A stretch of DNA of 64,000 bases from Jannaschia sp. M317 (GCF_025141175.1 NZ_CP081155.1:3472371-3536370), one strand, 5' to 3'. Counted from the stretch's first letter, positions 25,721 to 34,623 are shown. Notes: generated from the sequence alone by a model not told the origin. Numbers and translations are program-made.

Positions 25721-26716
25721 ATGACCAGCGCGCTGAAATCCCTTGCCCTGCCCCTTGCCCGCAAGGCGGAAACCCTGCTCGAACGCATCGGGGATCAGGA
25801 CGATTCCACCCCGGTTCTGGAGCCTTACTTCGGCTATGCCGCCCCCGAGGGCCTGGTTCTGCGGGGCCGCGTTCTCAGCCATATCCGCAAGAACGATCCC
25901 CAAGCCGCGCAATCGACCTTGACCAATGTGCGCCAGATGATCCGCCTGTTCGTCACCGACGAGGTCGCGGATGTTCCCGTCTCTGCCGCGGGAACAGAGG
26001 CGACTTCGGACACAGAGGGATATGTCCGCCTGATCGTCCAGCGTGACGCATCGCCGGGCTGGACCGATGTGCCCGTGCGCCTGAGCGCCGACGAGAGTGC
26101 CTTTACCCCGTTTCCGGTGCGCGTTCCGGGGCCCGAGGCGCAGCATATGATCATTTCCGACATCGACGACACGATGATCGAGACCGGGGCGCACAGCCTT
26201 GCCCGCAACCTCTGGACCACCTTCACCGGCTCTGCCCTGACGCGCGAGGCGCACCTCGATGCCAAGCACCTGATGCAGGCGATGATCGCCGGTGAAATGA
26301 ACCCGGTTTTCTACGTCTCGTCCTCTCCGTGGAACCTGCACGGGTTCCTTGACGCGCTTTTCACCCGGCAGGAGCTGCCGCGCGGACCGATGTTTCTGCG
26401 CGACCTTGGCATCACCGACGAAGGCGTCGGCAAAAGCCACGGCACCCACAAGGGCAATGCCATTGACGAAATCCTGCGCGCCAACCCCGACCTGCCCGCC
26501 TACCTGATGGGCGACAGCGGTCAGAAGGACGCCTTTGTCTACCTTGATGCCGCGCGTCGCCATCCGGGCCGGATCAAGGGTGTGGCGCTGCGCGAATCCG
26601 CGCCGGGCGTAGGCGACGACGATGCCGCGGCAATCAAGGAAATCGAAGCCATGGGCGTGCCATGCTTTCACGCGCCGTCGTTTGACGGGGCCAGACACCA
26701 TTGGGGGCTTGAATGA
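25721..26716 (+). CDS. App1-like phosphatase domain protein (DUF2183)
   Basis: A 331-residue protein whose central motif IISDIDDTMIETG (D147, D149) is the HAD-like DxDxT centre of the App1/DUF2183 family; the later VFYVSSSPWNLHGFL and KSHGTHKGNAI segments are also family marks. Yeast App1 is a phosphatidate phosphatase, so a lipid phosphate is a possible substrate. The N-terminal ~140 residues form a beta-rich domain (YFGYAAPEGLVLRGRVLSH). The ATG at 25721 has GGAGAAAG before it. The stop overlaps the start of the PaaK-like gene (ATGA), tying the two in one operon. Confidence 0.88.
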   Translation: MTSALKSLALPLARKAETLLERIGDQDDSTPVLEPYFGYAAPEGLVLRGRVLSHIRKNDPQAAQSTLTNVRQMIRLFVTDEVADVPVSAAGTEATSDTEGYVRLIVQRDASPGWTDVPVRLSADESAFTPFPVRVPGPEAQHMIISDIDDTMIETGAHSLARNLWTTFTGSALTREAHLDAKHLMQAMIAGEMNPVFYVSSSPWNLHGFLDALFTRQELPRGPMFLRDLGITDEGVGKSHGTHKGNAIDEILRANPDLPAYLMGDSGQKDAFVYLDAARRHPGRIKGVALRESAPGVGDDDAAAIKEIEAMGVPCFHAPSFDGARHHWGLE

Positions 26717-27900
26717 AGCACTACGACGACCTGGAGACGCGCTCTTCGGACGAACGAACCGCTGCACAGTTGGTGGCCCTGAGGGCCCAGTTGAACCAGG
26801 TCACCGAAAGCCAGGGGAATTGCCTGCCCGAGGCCGAGATCACCGATCTGTCCGACCTCGCCCGTCTGCCGGTTCTGCGCAAATCGCAGTTGTCGGACTG
26901 GCAGGCGGCGCAGCGTCCCTTCGGGGGCATCCGTGTCTCGAACCTGGCACATGTCTTTCAGTCGCCCGGCCCGATCTATGAACCCGGTGGCGTGTCCCAT
27001 GACTGGTGGCGGATGGGCCGGTTCCTGCATGCCTGCGGGATCGGGCCGTCGGACATCGTGCAGAACTGCTTCGGCTATCACCTGACCCCCGCCGGCATGA
27101 TCTTTGAAAGCGGCGCGCGCGCCGTGGGCGCCGTCGTCCTGCCTGCGGGCACCGGCCAGACCGACCTGCAGGTCCGCGCCGCCGTCGATCTGTCGACCAC
27201 CGCCTATGCGGGCACGCCCGACTACCTGAAGATCATCCTCGACCGCGCCGACGAGATGGGCGAACGCCTGTCGATCACCCGCGCGGCTGTGGGCGGTGGC
27301 GCGTTGTTCCCGTCGCTGCGCCAGGAATACGCCGACCGGGGCATCGCCTGCCTGCAATGCTATGCCACCGCCGATTTGGGCAATATCGCCTATGAAAGCC
27401 CCGCCTTGGAGGGGATGATCCTCGACGAAGGCGTCATCGTCGAAATCGTCCGCCCCGGCACCGGCGACCCGGTGGCCGAGGGCGAGGTGGGCGAGGTTGT
27501 CGTCACTTCGCTCAACCCCGACTATCCGCTGATCCGCTTCGCGACCGGGGATCTGTCTGCGATCCTGCCGGGTGCGTCGCCCTGCGGGCGCACCAATACC
27601 CGGATCAAGGGCTGGATGGGCCGCGCCGATCAGACCGCCAAGATCAAGGGCATGTTCGTGCGCCCCGAACAGGTCGCCGAATTCGTCGCCCGTCACCCCG
27701 AAATCCGCGCCGCCCGCGTCACCGTCACCCGCGAGGGCGAGATGGATGCGATGGACGTGGCGGTCGAGGCCGAGGGCGGCGACGAAGCGGCCTGGTCCAC
27801 CTCGGTCGTTCAACTGCTGAAGCTCAGGGGCCGTGTGACCCGCGTGGACAGCCTGCCCAACGACGGCAAGGTCATCGACGATCAACGCGTCTACGACTGA
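26713..27900 (+). CDS. phenylacetate-CoA ligase-like AMP-dependent synthetase
   Basis: A 395-residue PaaK-family protein, shorter than typical PaaK (about 430). Recognisable parts are LPVLRKSQLSDWQ (PaaK usually has P-x-T-x-K), the FQSPGPIYEP segment in place of the Ser/Thr/Gly-rich P-loop, CYATADLGNIAYES, PLIRFATGDLS, and the C-terminal domain GRADQTAKIKGMFVRPEQV with the late lysine. The standard SSGTTG P-loop is degenerate (SPGPIYEPGG), which is common in this subgroup and may alter nucleotide use. It ends the transporter locus. Confidence 0.88.
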   Translation: MKHYDDLETRSSDERTAAQLVALRAQLNQVTESQGNCLPEAEITDLSDLARLPVLRKSQLSDWQAAQRPFGGIRVSNLAHVFQSPGPIYEPGGVSHDWWRMGRFLHACGIGPSDIVQNCFGYHLTPAGMIFESGARAVGAVVLPAGTGQTDLQVRAAVDLSTTAYAGTPDYLKIILDRADEMGERLSITRAAVGGGALFPSLRQEYADRGIACLQCYATADLGNIAYESPALEGMILDEGVIVEIVRPGTGDPVAEGEVGEVVVTSLNPDYPLIRFATGDLSAILPGASPCGRTNTRIKGWMGRADQTAKIKGMFVRPEQVAEFVARHPEIRAARVTVTREGEMDAMDVAVEAEGGDEAAWSTSVVQLLKLRGRVTRVDSLPNDGKVIDDQRVYD

Positions 27901-28068
27901 GGTGTACATGCCCCAAGGCCGCGGGGACGCCGTTTCCTGAACGGGGTCCCCGCCAATCCGACGATGTCATCGACCGATCATGGGTCGGGCATCACGCCCG
28001 CCCGCCTGACATGGTGGCGCGCCATGGCCGTCCGGGGACACATGACGAAAGCCCAGTATCCAGGCCGC

Positions 28069-28554
28069 TCACAACGTCATGCACATCTCATGCCAGGCCA
28101 TTCCCCCGTGGTCAGAGGCAGAGGGCCGGACATAGCGATATCCGAACCTTTCATAAAGCGGCACGTGATGATCCCGGCAGATCAGGTGGATCTCGCGCTT
28201 GCCCCTCTGTCTAATCTGTTCGACGAAGGCGGACATCAACGCGCGTGACAGCCCCCTGCCCTGCTGCGCCGGATCGACGACGACCGACATGATGACAACA
28301 TTCGGGGCATCGGGGTCATGTCCGACAAGCTCCTTGAAGGCCTCGTCCGACAACACGACCTGATCGGCGCAGCCGGAATTGATGAAACCCGCGATCTGCC
28401 CTTCTGCCTCCAGTATGAGAAAACCTTCGGGATACAGCATGATCCGTTTCAGGATCTTTTCTCGTGTCGCCGCCGCGCTGCTTGCGTAGGCCGAAACCTC
28501 GATCGCATGGCAACGATCGGCGTCTTCGGCGCGGGCGTGTCGGAGTGTGTGCAT
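28069..28554 (-). CDS. GNAT-family N-acetyltransferase
   Basis: A 161-residue acetyltransferase. Motif A, VVDPAQQGRGLSRALMSAF, carries the Q/R-x-x-G-x-G/A acetyl-CoA pyrophosphate loop, and the C-terminal YERFGYRYV is typical. The N-terminus MHTLRHARAEDADRCHAIE resembles aralkylamine N-acetyltransferase-like proteins. The acceptor is unknown. It is a single gene with its own promoter region upstream. Confidence 0.88.
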   Translation of the reverse strand: MHTLRHARAEDADRCHAIEVSAYASSAAATREKILKRIMLYPEGFLILEAEGQIAGFINSGCADQVVLSDEAFKELVGHDPDAPNVVIMSVVVDPAQQGRGLSRALMSAFVEQIRQRGKREIHLICRDHHVPLYERFGYRYVRPSASDHGGMAWHEMCMTL

Positions 28555-28877
28555 CCGCTGACGCTAGCCCAAAAGCACTCCGTCGGCCAAGGCCGCGCGG
28601 GGCCAGATCGCCGCGCGACCGGTGCCTGGCCTACCGGGGGTGCGGGCGACAGATACCTGCGCCCGGTCTGCGCAATCGGCATGGACAGTTGGATCGTCGA
28701 CCGGATCGGGACCGGCCAGATTGCCGGATGGGATGGCCGCACCCTGCCTTGGGGGTTTGCCGGCAAGGCACCCGGATGCCCGGTGCCCCCCGGGTCCGCC
28801 CCGAAACAGCCGCGGGCCGGCCATGGGGCCGACCCGCGTTTCGCGCCCGTCGCGGCCCTTGTACAAGGCCGGCAAAC
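28555..28877. other. gene-free interval between GNAT and RidA genes
   Basis: 323 nt with no convincing coding region on either strand; the ORFs crossing it are extensions from neighbouring genes. It should hold the promoter of the 28069-28554 gene near its left end and the terminator of the RidA gene near its right end, but I see no hairpin with a U-run. Confidence 0.5.
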
Positions 28878-29273
28878 TCAGTCCGCTGCCGTCGCCTCGA
28901 TCTCGAACATCAGGCCCGGAATCGCCAGACGGGTCACCCCCAGCAGAGTCATCGGCGGGGCCACCTGGAACCGGCCAAACCGCATTCCAAACAGGTCGAA
29001 GTTCTTCAGTGCCGCGTCCACATCGGTCGCATAGACGCCCAGCTTGATGACATTGCCCAGCGTCATGTCCGCCCCGGCCAGGACCGTCTCCAGGTTGTCC
29101 AGTGCCAGCGCGATCTGGGCGCGCATGTCGCCGGGGTGCTGCGGGGCACCGTGGCCGTCAACCGCCGTCTGACCGGCGCAGATCACCTGACGGGACGGGC
29201 CTTCGATCACTTCGGCCTGATTGTAGCCCAGCTTCAGCGACCAATCCCAGGGGTTCACAGGGGTGCGTTGCAT
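28878..29273 (-). CDS. RidA-family protein (YjgF/YER057c/UK114)
   Basis: A 131-residue RidA-superfamily protein. The fold is recognisable from VICAGQTAVDGHG, DMRAQIALALDNLETVLAGAGM-like segments and the C-terminal MFEIEATA. RidA proper needs an arginine (R105 in E. coli IRCVE/PARxxVxV contexts); here the equivalent zone reads TRLAIPGLMFEIEA, shifted towards the Rid2-7 subfamilies. It is divergent from a WYL regulator across an operator-like palindrome, which may control it. Confidence 0.85.
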   Translation of the reverse strand: MQRTPVNPWDWSLKLGYNQAEVIEGPSRQVICAGQTAVDGHGAPQHPGDMRAQIALALDNLETVLAGADMTLGNVIKLGVYATDVDAALKNFDLFGMRFGRFQVAPPMTLLGVTRLAIPGLMFEIEATAAD

Positions 29274-29321
29274 CGTCGTTTTCCTCTTGTTGATGTCTCT
29301 GAGACGGTCCTAGATCTCAAC

Positions 29322-29340
29322 GGTGCCAAAAACTGGCACC
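29322..29340. promoter_or_regulatory. operator-like palindrome between ridA-like and WYL regulator genes
   Basis: A perfect inverted repeat GGTGCCA-AAAAC-TGGCACC lies in the 87-nt divergent region, 20 nt upstream of the regulator start. YafY-type regulators usually bind such sites at their own divergent promoter; binding is inferred from symmetry and position. Confidence 0.55.
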
Positions 29341-29360
29341 AAATACGGGGAACGGCGAAA

Positions 29361-30113
29361 ATGAATATCCGGCACCGCCACGACGCCATCGTCCGCCGCC
29401 TGCGCCGCGAGGGCAGCGCGACCATCGACGCCTTGGCGCAGGAGGTCGGGGCCTCGCGGCGGACATTGCTGCGCGACATCTCCGCGTTGCGCGATCAGGG
29501 CTTTGTCATCCATTCCGAATGCGGTCGCGGCGGCGGGGTGCAACTGGACCCGCAGTCGATGCAAACCACCGCCCGGCTGTCCGTGGCCGAGGTCTTTGCC
29601 CTGCTGATCAGCGTGGCCGCCATGCGTGCGGGGCAAAATCTGCCGTTCTCTGACCTGGCCGACACGGGACTGGCCAAGATCGAACGCGCGCTGCCCTCGG
29701 ACAAGGTGCGCGACCTGCGGCGGTTTCTGGAATGCATGCACATCGGTTGCATCTCGCCGCATCAGGACCTGTCGGATCTGGGGCCCATCGACCCGGACCT
29801 TTTGCCCGCCTTCGAGGCGGCCTTTCTGGACCGGCAACTGCTGTGCTTCGACTATCGCGATGCCAAAGGGGCCCATACCCGGCGGCAGGTCGAACCGCAG
29901 GCCATGCTCATCCTGCAACCTCTGTGGTATCTGGTCAGTTGGGATCCCACGCGCGACGGTTTCCGCCATTTTCGCATGGACCGGATCAGCAACCCGGCCT
30001 GCGTCGCCGGCACATCGTTCCGGCGCAGACATGTCCCGTGGGAAGGGGACGTGCGCCCCTATACGCCGCCGCCCCCATCGTCCGGTGTCCCGACGTCCCG
30101 GCGCAGCCATTGA
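29361..30113 (+). CDS. YafY-type HTH-WYL transcriptional regulator
   Basis: A 250-residue regulator. The N-terminal DeoR/HTH_11-like domain (HDAIVRRLRREGSATIDALA, SRRTLLRDISALRDQG) is followed by a WYL domain with the motif LWYLVSWD and FRHFRMDRI (about residues 190-215). The ATG at 29361 is used; the much longer frame upstream runs antisense to the RidA and GNAT genes and has no family match. It is divergent from the RidA-like gene, its probable target. The ligand is unknown. Confidence 0.9.
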   Translation: MNIRHRHDAIVRRLRREGSATIDALAQEVGASRRTLLRDISALRDQGFVIHSECGRGGGVQLDPQSMQTTARLSVAEVFALLISVAAMRAGQNLPFSDLADTGLAKIERALPSDKVRDLRRFLECMHIGCISPHQDLSDLGPIDPDLLPAFEAAFLDRQLLCFDYRDAKGAHTRRQVEPQAMLILQPLWYLVSWDPTRDGFRHFRMDRISNPACVAGTSFRRRHVPWEGDVRPYTPPPPSSGVPTSRRSH

Positions 30114-30175
30114 GCCAACCGCTCCGGCCCCCTAGGTTCCCCGTGACCGTCACCCTGTTCGGGAGGATCCGCCCC

Positions 30176-30592
30176 ATGATCGCCTATGTCACCGTCGGGG
30201 CCGACGATATTGCCGGTGCAAAGCGGTTCTATTCCGCGTTCCTGCCCGCCCTGGGCTATTTGTCGGACGAAGGACCGGAGGGGTTGAGCTACGTCCTCCC
30301 GCCCATCCCGGGCCAATCGGCGGCCCTGCCCGATTTCTACGTCAAACCCACCTTCGACGGCGGGCCCGCCTCAGCGGGCAACGGCGCGATGACCGCATTC
30401 CAGGCGACAACCCAGCAACAGGTACGCGACCTGCATGCCGCCGCGCGGGCAGCGGGCGGTGCGGACGACGGCGCGCCCGGCTTTCGCGCCGCCTATGGGC
30501 CGCGTTTCTACGTGGGGTATCTCCGCGATCCGCAGGGCAACAAGATCGCGCTGTTTTCCAGCAACCCGGAGGAGCCGGGGCGCGACGACTGA
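30176..30592 (+). CDS. VOC (glyoxalase/bleomycin resistance) family protein
   Basis: A 138-residue vicinal-oxygen-chelate fold protein: IAYVTVGADDIAGAKRFYSA opens the first beta-alpha-beta-beta-beta unit and FYVGYLRDPQGNKIALF closes the second. GGGAGGA precedes the ATG. The metal ligand set (an early H/E and a late E) is incomplete, since the first strand has V rather than H, so catalysis is uncertain. It is convergent with pheT. Confidence 0.88.
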   Translation: MIAYVTVGADDIAGAKRFYSAFLPALGYLSDEGPEGLSYVLPPIPGQSAALPDFYVKPTFDGGPASAGNGAMTAFQATTQQQVRDLHAAARAAGGADDGAPGFRAAYGPRFYVGYLRDPQGNKIALFSSNPEEPGRDD

Positions 30593-30613
30593 CGCCGCCG
30601 CGCGCCCACCTGG

Positions 30614-33007
30614 TCAGCCGCGCAACTCGCCGCCGGTGGCCTTGGTGACCTTCTCGACGATCTTGGCCGCGACGGCCTCGATCTCCTTGTCGGTCAGGGT
30701 CTTCTCGGTCGGTTGCAAGCGCACGGTCATGGCGAGCGATTTTTGCCCCTCGCCCAGCGATCCACCCCGGAACTCGTCGAAGATCCGCACCTCGGTGATG
30801 AGGGACTTGTCCGCCCCCTGCGCCGCCTGCACCAGCTTCTGCGCCTCGACGTCCGTGGCCACGACAAAGGCAAAGTCCCGCTCCACCGCTTGCAGGTCCG
30901 ACAGGGCAAGCGCCCCCTTGGAGGCTCCGCTGGCCTTCGGGAAGGGCACCTCGCCGGGGAAGATCGTGAAGCCCACGGCCGGGCCCTTCACGTCCAACGC
31001 GCGGAGGATCTTGGGGTGGATCTCACCAAACTCCGCCAACACCTTCTTCGGCCCGAGACAGATCTTGCCCGACCGCCCCGGATGCCACCAGTCGGCGGCC
31101 CCGCGCAGGATCTGTGCCTTGGCGGGCGCGCCGATGGCGGCCAGCACCGCCTCCGCGTCGGCACGGGCGTCGTAGACGTCATGGGCGCGGCGGCTGCCGT
31201 GCACGTCTTTCGGCCCGGAATGCCCGATCAGCACGCCGGACACCTGCAATGCCTGCTCGCCCGGCTCTCCGCCGGAAAAGGCGGCACCGACCTCGAACAG
31301 CGCCAGGTCCGCGAACCCTCGCGCCTGGTTGCGCGCCGCCGCCTGCAACAGCCCCGGCAAAAGCGAGGGCCGCAGATGGCTCATGTCCGAGGAAATCGGA
31401 TTCTCCAGCTGCGTCGCCGCATCGCCGCCGCCGAACAACACGGCAGCATCCCGGTCAATGAAGGAATAGGTCACGCATTCGTCGTAGCCGAGGCTGGCCG
31501 CCGTGCGCCGCGCCACCCGCTCGCGCATCTGCGCGGGCGTCAGCACGGGGCGCAACACCTGCGCGGGGCGCGTCAGGGGCCGCCCCTCCAGCTTGGTCAG
31601 GGACGCGATTCGCGCCACCTCTTCGACCAGATCGGCCTCGCCCAGCACGTCGGGGCGCCAGGACGGCACATGCGCCATGTCACCCTCCAGCGTGAAGCCG
31701 AGCGCGCTCAGCGAGGCGCGCTGCTCCTCCGCCGGGATCGACATGCCCACCAGGCTTTCAACGCGCGCCGTGTCCAGTTTGTAGGCGCGCGCCACGTCGG
31801 GCACCGCCCCCGCGATCACCATCGCCGACGGCTCTCCTCCGGCATGGTCCAGGATCATCTGCGTCGCGTGGTCCAACCCCTCGGGCGTGAAGGCCGGGTC
31901 GATCCCCCGTTCGAACCGATACCGCGCGTCCGAGCTGATCTTCAGCGCGCGTCCCGTCAGGGCGATCTGAACATTGTCCCAGAATGCGCTTTCGACCAGA
32001 ACGTTCACCGTGTCCTCGGTGACGCCGGAATGGGCCCCGCCCATGATGCCCGCGATGCTTTCGGGGCCGGTGTCGTCGCTGATCACCATCGCCCCTTCGG
32101 TCAGGGTGTACACCTTGTCGTCCAGCGCGGTGATCGTCTCGCCGCCGGCGGCGCGATGCACCCGCAGGTCGCCCTTGACGACATCCGCGTCAAAGACGTG
32201 CAGCGGCCGGTTCAGGTCGTAGGTGAACCAGTTCGTCACATCCACGAGAAAGCTGATGGGGCGCAGCCCGATGGCGCGCAGCTGGTCCTGCAACCACTCG
32301 GGCGACGGCCCGTTCTTTACCCCCCGGATCAGGCGCAGCGCGAACACCGGACAGCCGTCCTGCGTGTCCGCGTCGATGGTGACCCCCACCGGGCAGTCAT
32401 AGGCGCCCGTGATCACCGGGCTGTCCAGTGGTTTCAGAACACCGAGACCGCGCGCGGCCAGGTCGCGGGCAATGCCGCGCACCCCCAGGGCGTCGGGTCG
32501 GTTGGGTGTGATGGCGATCTCGATCACCGGGTCGACCTTGGCCGGATCGTTCTGGGCCAGCCAGTCGACAAAGCTCTGGCCGACCTCGCCCGAGGGCAGC
32601 TCGATGATGCCATCGTGTTCGTCCGACAGCTCCAGCTCCCGCTCGGAGGCCATCATGCCGAAACTCTCGATGCCCCGGATCTTGCCGACGCTGATCGTGG
32701 TATCCAGACCGGGGATGTAGGTGCCGGGCTTGGCCACGACCACGGTGATGCCCTGCCGCGCATTGGGTGCGCCGCAGATGATCTGTTGCAGCCCGTCGTC
32801 GGTCTGCACCTGGCAGACGCGCAGGCGGTCGGCGTCGGGATGCTTTTCCGCGCTTTCGACATAGCCCAGAGTAAAGTCGCGCAACCGGGCCGCGCGGTCT
32901 TCGATGCCCTCGACCTCCAGGCCGAGATCGGTAAGCGCCTCGGCGATGTCATCGACGGAGGCGGAGGTGTCGAGGTGGCGCTTCAGCCAGGAGAGGGTGA
33001 ATTTCAT
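30614..33007 (-). CDS. pheT: phenylalanyl-tRNA synthetase beta subunit
   Basis: A 797-residue beta chain of PheRS, normal length. The order of domains is right: N-terminal MKFTLSWLKRHLDTSAS, an EMAP/Myf-type tRNA-binding domain (KHPDADRLRVCQVQTDDG, about 57-74), B3/B4 editing domain, B5 domain, catalytic-like core, and a C-terminal ferredoxin-fold anticodon-binding domain (DEFRGGSLGEGQKSLAMTV). pheS is not adjacent here, but lies upstream in many relatives; the next genes on this strand are unrelated. Confidence 0.96.
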   Translation of the reverse strand: MKFTLSWLKRHLDTSASVDDIAEALTDLGLEVEGIEDRAARLRDFTLGYVESAEKHPDADRLRVCQVQTDDGLQQIICGAPNARQGITVVVAKPGTYIPGLDTTISVGKIRGIESFGMMASERELELSDEHDGIIELPSGEVGQSFVDWLAQNDPAKVDPVIEIAITPNRPDALGVRGIARDLAARGLGVLKPLDSPVITGAYDCPVGVTIDADTQDGCPVFALRLIRGVKNGPSPEWLQDQLRAIGLRPISFLVDVTNWFTYDLNRPLHVFDADVVKGDLRVHRAAGGETITALDDKVYTLTEGAMVISDDTGPESIAGIMGGAHSGVTEDTVNVLVESAFWDNVQIALTGRALKISSDARYRFERGIDPAFTPEGLDHATQMILDHAGGEPSAMVIAGAVPDVARAYKLDTARVESLVGMSIPAEEQRASLSALGFTLEGDMAHVPSWRPDVLGEADLVEEVARIASLTKLEGRPLTRPAQVLRPVLTPAQMRERVARRTAASLGYDECVTYSFIDRDAAVLFGGGDAATQLENPISSDMSHLRPSLLPGLLQAAARNQARGFADLALFEVGAAFSGGEPGEQALQVSGVLIGHSGPKDVHGSRRAHDVYDARADAEAVLAAIGAPAKAQILRGAADWWHPGRSGKICLGPKKVLAEFGEIHPKILRALDVKGPAVGFTIFPGEVPFPKASGASKGALALSDLQAVERDFAFVVATDVEAQKLVQAAQGADKSLITEVRIFDEFRGGSLGEGQKSLAMTVRLQPTEKTLTDKEIEAVAAKIVEKVTKATGGELRG

Positions 33008-33094
33008 CGTTCAGATCCCGCGGAAAGGTTTGCGACCGCCTAGCGCATCGGGCGGGCGGTTTGAAGGGTCCGGCGCGCCTGCGGCGGGGCGGGA

Positions 33095-33138
33095 TCAAAT
33101 CCTTCGATGGATTTGACCAGACTTTTCGAAAAGTCTGG
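33095..33138. terminator. double-hairpin element after the GNAT gene
   Basis: Two adjoining hairpins: TCAAATCC/GGATTTGA (33095-33102 and 33109-33116), then a perfect 22-nt palindrome at 33117-33138 centred on TTCGAA. It lies 14 nt beyond the stop of the GNAT-MOSC-fRMsr operon and ahead of pheT, so it probably ends that transcript. The element at 62823-62867 has the same two-part build. Confidence 0.65.
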
Positions 33139-33151
33139 CTGCGCCCCGCCC

Positions 33152-33631
33152 TCAGCCCAGCGTGAAGTCGATGCGGCGCGCCTGGACCGGATGCCCCACC
33201 AACATATCGCTCACCGGCCCGCCATCCGTGCCCCCCTGCGCAAGATAGAAGGCAAGGGCGCGCGGATTCGATTCCAGCACCGTCAGATAGGCGTGGCTGT
33301 GGCCCATCGCGGCCAGCGCCCCTCGGATCCGGGCCAGCAAGGCCGCACCGGTGCCCTGCCCCCGCAGATCCGGCCGGACATGCAGGTTGTCGATCAAGGG
33401 CGGGTCCCGGTCGCACAGCGCACAGACGAACCCCGCCAGCCCGGTGCCCTCTGCCACCAGCGTCACCTCTGGGTGCGCGAACCGTCGGGCCGCCCATTTC
33501 TCGGCCATCGCCCTTGGCAAATCATTCCGCAGATAGGCCGCGGGCAATTCCGCGCCGTAGCTGTCCTGCCAGGACGCCAGATGCAGCGCACAGATCGCAT
33601 CGCGGTCGGCAGGGGTGGCCGCGCGGATCAT
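33152..33631 (-). CDS. GNAT-family N-acetyltransferase
   Basis: A 159-residue acetyltransferase with motif A VRPDLRGQGTGAALLARI and C-terminal LESNPRALAFYLAQGG. Its ATG overlaps the stop of the MOSC gene (ATGA), making it the third gene of an fRMsr-MOSC-GNAT operon. The acceptor is unknown. Confidence 0.88.
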   Translation of the reverse strand: MIRAATPADRDAICALHLASWQDSYGAELPAAYLRNDLPRAMAEKWAARRFAHPEVTLVAEGTGLAGFVCALCDRDPPLIDNLHVRPDLRGQGTGAALLARIRGALAAMGHSHAYLTVLESNPRALAFYLAQGGTDGGPVSDMLVGHPVQARRIDFTLG

Positions 33632-34098
33632 GCGGCCCCCGGCGTCAGCGCGGCCCCCAGCGCGATGTGGCCCGGCGTGACGACCTCGGCGCACCAACCG
33701 CCATGGTGGCGCACGGCGGAATAGCCGCCGGTGCCCAGCGCCTCCTCCATCCGCGAACAGGGGGCGCAGGGTACGATCAGCCGCAGCGTCGCGGCCCCGA
33801 GCTGGACCACCTGCCCGCGCAGGGCCGCCAGGTTGATCCCCGAGACGACGAGGTTTCGGCGCAGCACCTCCGGCGTGACCACCCCATCGCAAAGCGCCGC
33901 GATGGCGGGAAGGTGTTCCGCCTGGATCAGGGTCACCGCCCGCTTGCCTGCCCGCCCGTGGTCGCCCTGCAGCCCCGCGTCGGTCACCTCCGCATCCGGC
34001 ACTGAAACCACCCCCTGCCGTCGGGCGGGCCGCAGGCCGATCCAGTCAAGCCGTCCAGGGCGCGCATGGGTCGCCATCAACTCGCGCAGCGTTCTCAT
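33628..34098 (-). CDS. MOSC-domain protein
   Basis: A 156-residue MOSC (molybdenum cofactor sulfurase C-terminal-like) protein; the segment RRNLVVSGINLAALRG and the conserved cysteine in VPCAPCSRMEEALG match the family. Related proteins such as YiiM and YcbX handle sulfur transfer or N-hydroxylated compounds with molybdenum cofactor. It overlaps its neighbours by 4 nt on each side, so it is translated as part of the operon. Confidence 0.88.
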   Translation of the reverse strand: MRTLRELMATHARPGRLDWIGLRPARRQGVVSVPDAEVTDAGLQGDHGRAGKRAVTLIQAEHLPAIAALCDGVVTPEVLRRNLVVSGINLAALRGQVVQLGAATLRLIVPCAPCSRMEEALGTGGYSAVRHHGGWCAEVVTPGHIALGAALTPGAA

Positions 34099-34544
34099 CG
34101 CGCAAAGGTCGCCGCCAACAGGCGCGACAGCTCTGTCGCATCCGTCTGGGTAAAGGCATCTGGCTGATCGCTGTCGATATCGAACACCGCGAGCAGCGCG
34201 CCAGTGCGATCGAACACGGGCAGCACGATCTCCGACCGGGTCGATGACGCGCAGGCGATGTGCCCCTCGAACGCCTCGACGTCCGCGACCAACTGCACCT
34301 GTCCGGTCCGCGCTGCCGCCCCGCAAACCCCACGCGCAAACGGGATCACAAGGCAGCCGTGGCCGCCTTGATAGGGTCCGATCTTCAACATTTCAGGCCC
34401 GACGACGCGGTAGAATCCGGTCCAGTCAAAGCGGTCGTCGGCGTGGTGCACCTCGCAGGCCAGGGTCGCCATCAGGGCCACGACATCATCCTCGCCCTCG
34501 GTCAGGGCGGCGACGGTCTTGTGCAGGCTGGGGTAATCGATCAT
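34095..34544 (-). CDS. msrC: free methionine-(R)-sulfoxide reductase (GAF fold)
   Basis: A 149-residue GAF-domain enzyme that reduces free Met-R-sulfoxide. The three redox cysteines are all present: C64 in GHGCLVIPFARG, C74 in GVCGAAA and C98 in GHIACAS, with spacings of 10 and 24 residues as in E. coli fRMsr (84/94/118). The final SEIVLPVFDRTGALLAVFD is also characteristic. It is first in a coupled operon with MOSC and GNAT genes. Confidence 0.93.
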   Translation of the reverse strand: MIDYPSLHKTVAALTEGEDDVVALMATLACEVHHADDRFDWTGFYRVVGPEMLKIGPYQGGHGCLVIPFARGVCGAAARTGQVQLVADVEAFEGHIACASSTRSEIVLPVFDRTGALLAVFDIDSDQPDAFTQTDATELSRLLAATFAR

Positions 34545-34623
34545 CGCGCGCCCCCTGCCTGCGTCACGTCCGACCCGGATCCCCCGCAGATCACCCCTGG
34601 ATCACCCATTGATTCTCCAGCCA

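Noticed and set aside
28464..29360. N-terminal extension of the WYL regulator by about 299 codons
   Set aside because: It runs antisense through the GNAT and RidA genes and has no domain; the family length fits the ATG at 29361.
30713..33043. 776-codon plus-strand ORF opposite pheT
   Set aside because: Antisense shadow of a complete, well-conserved gene.
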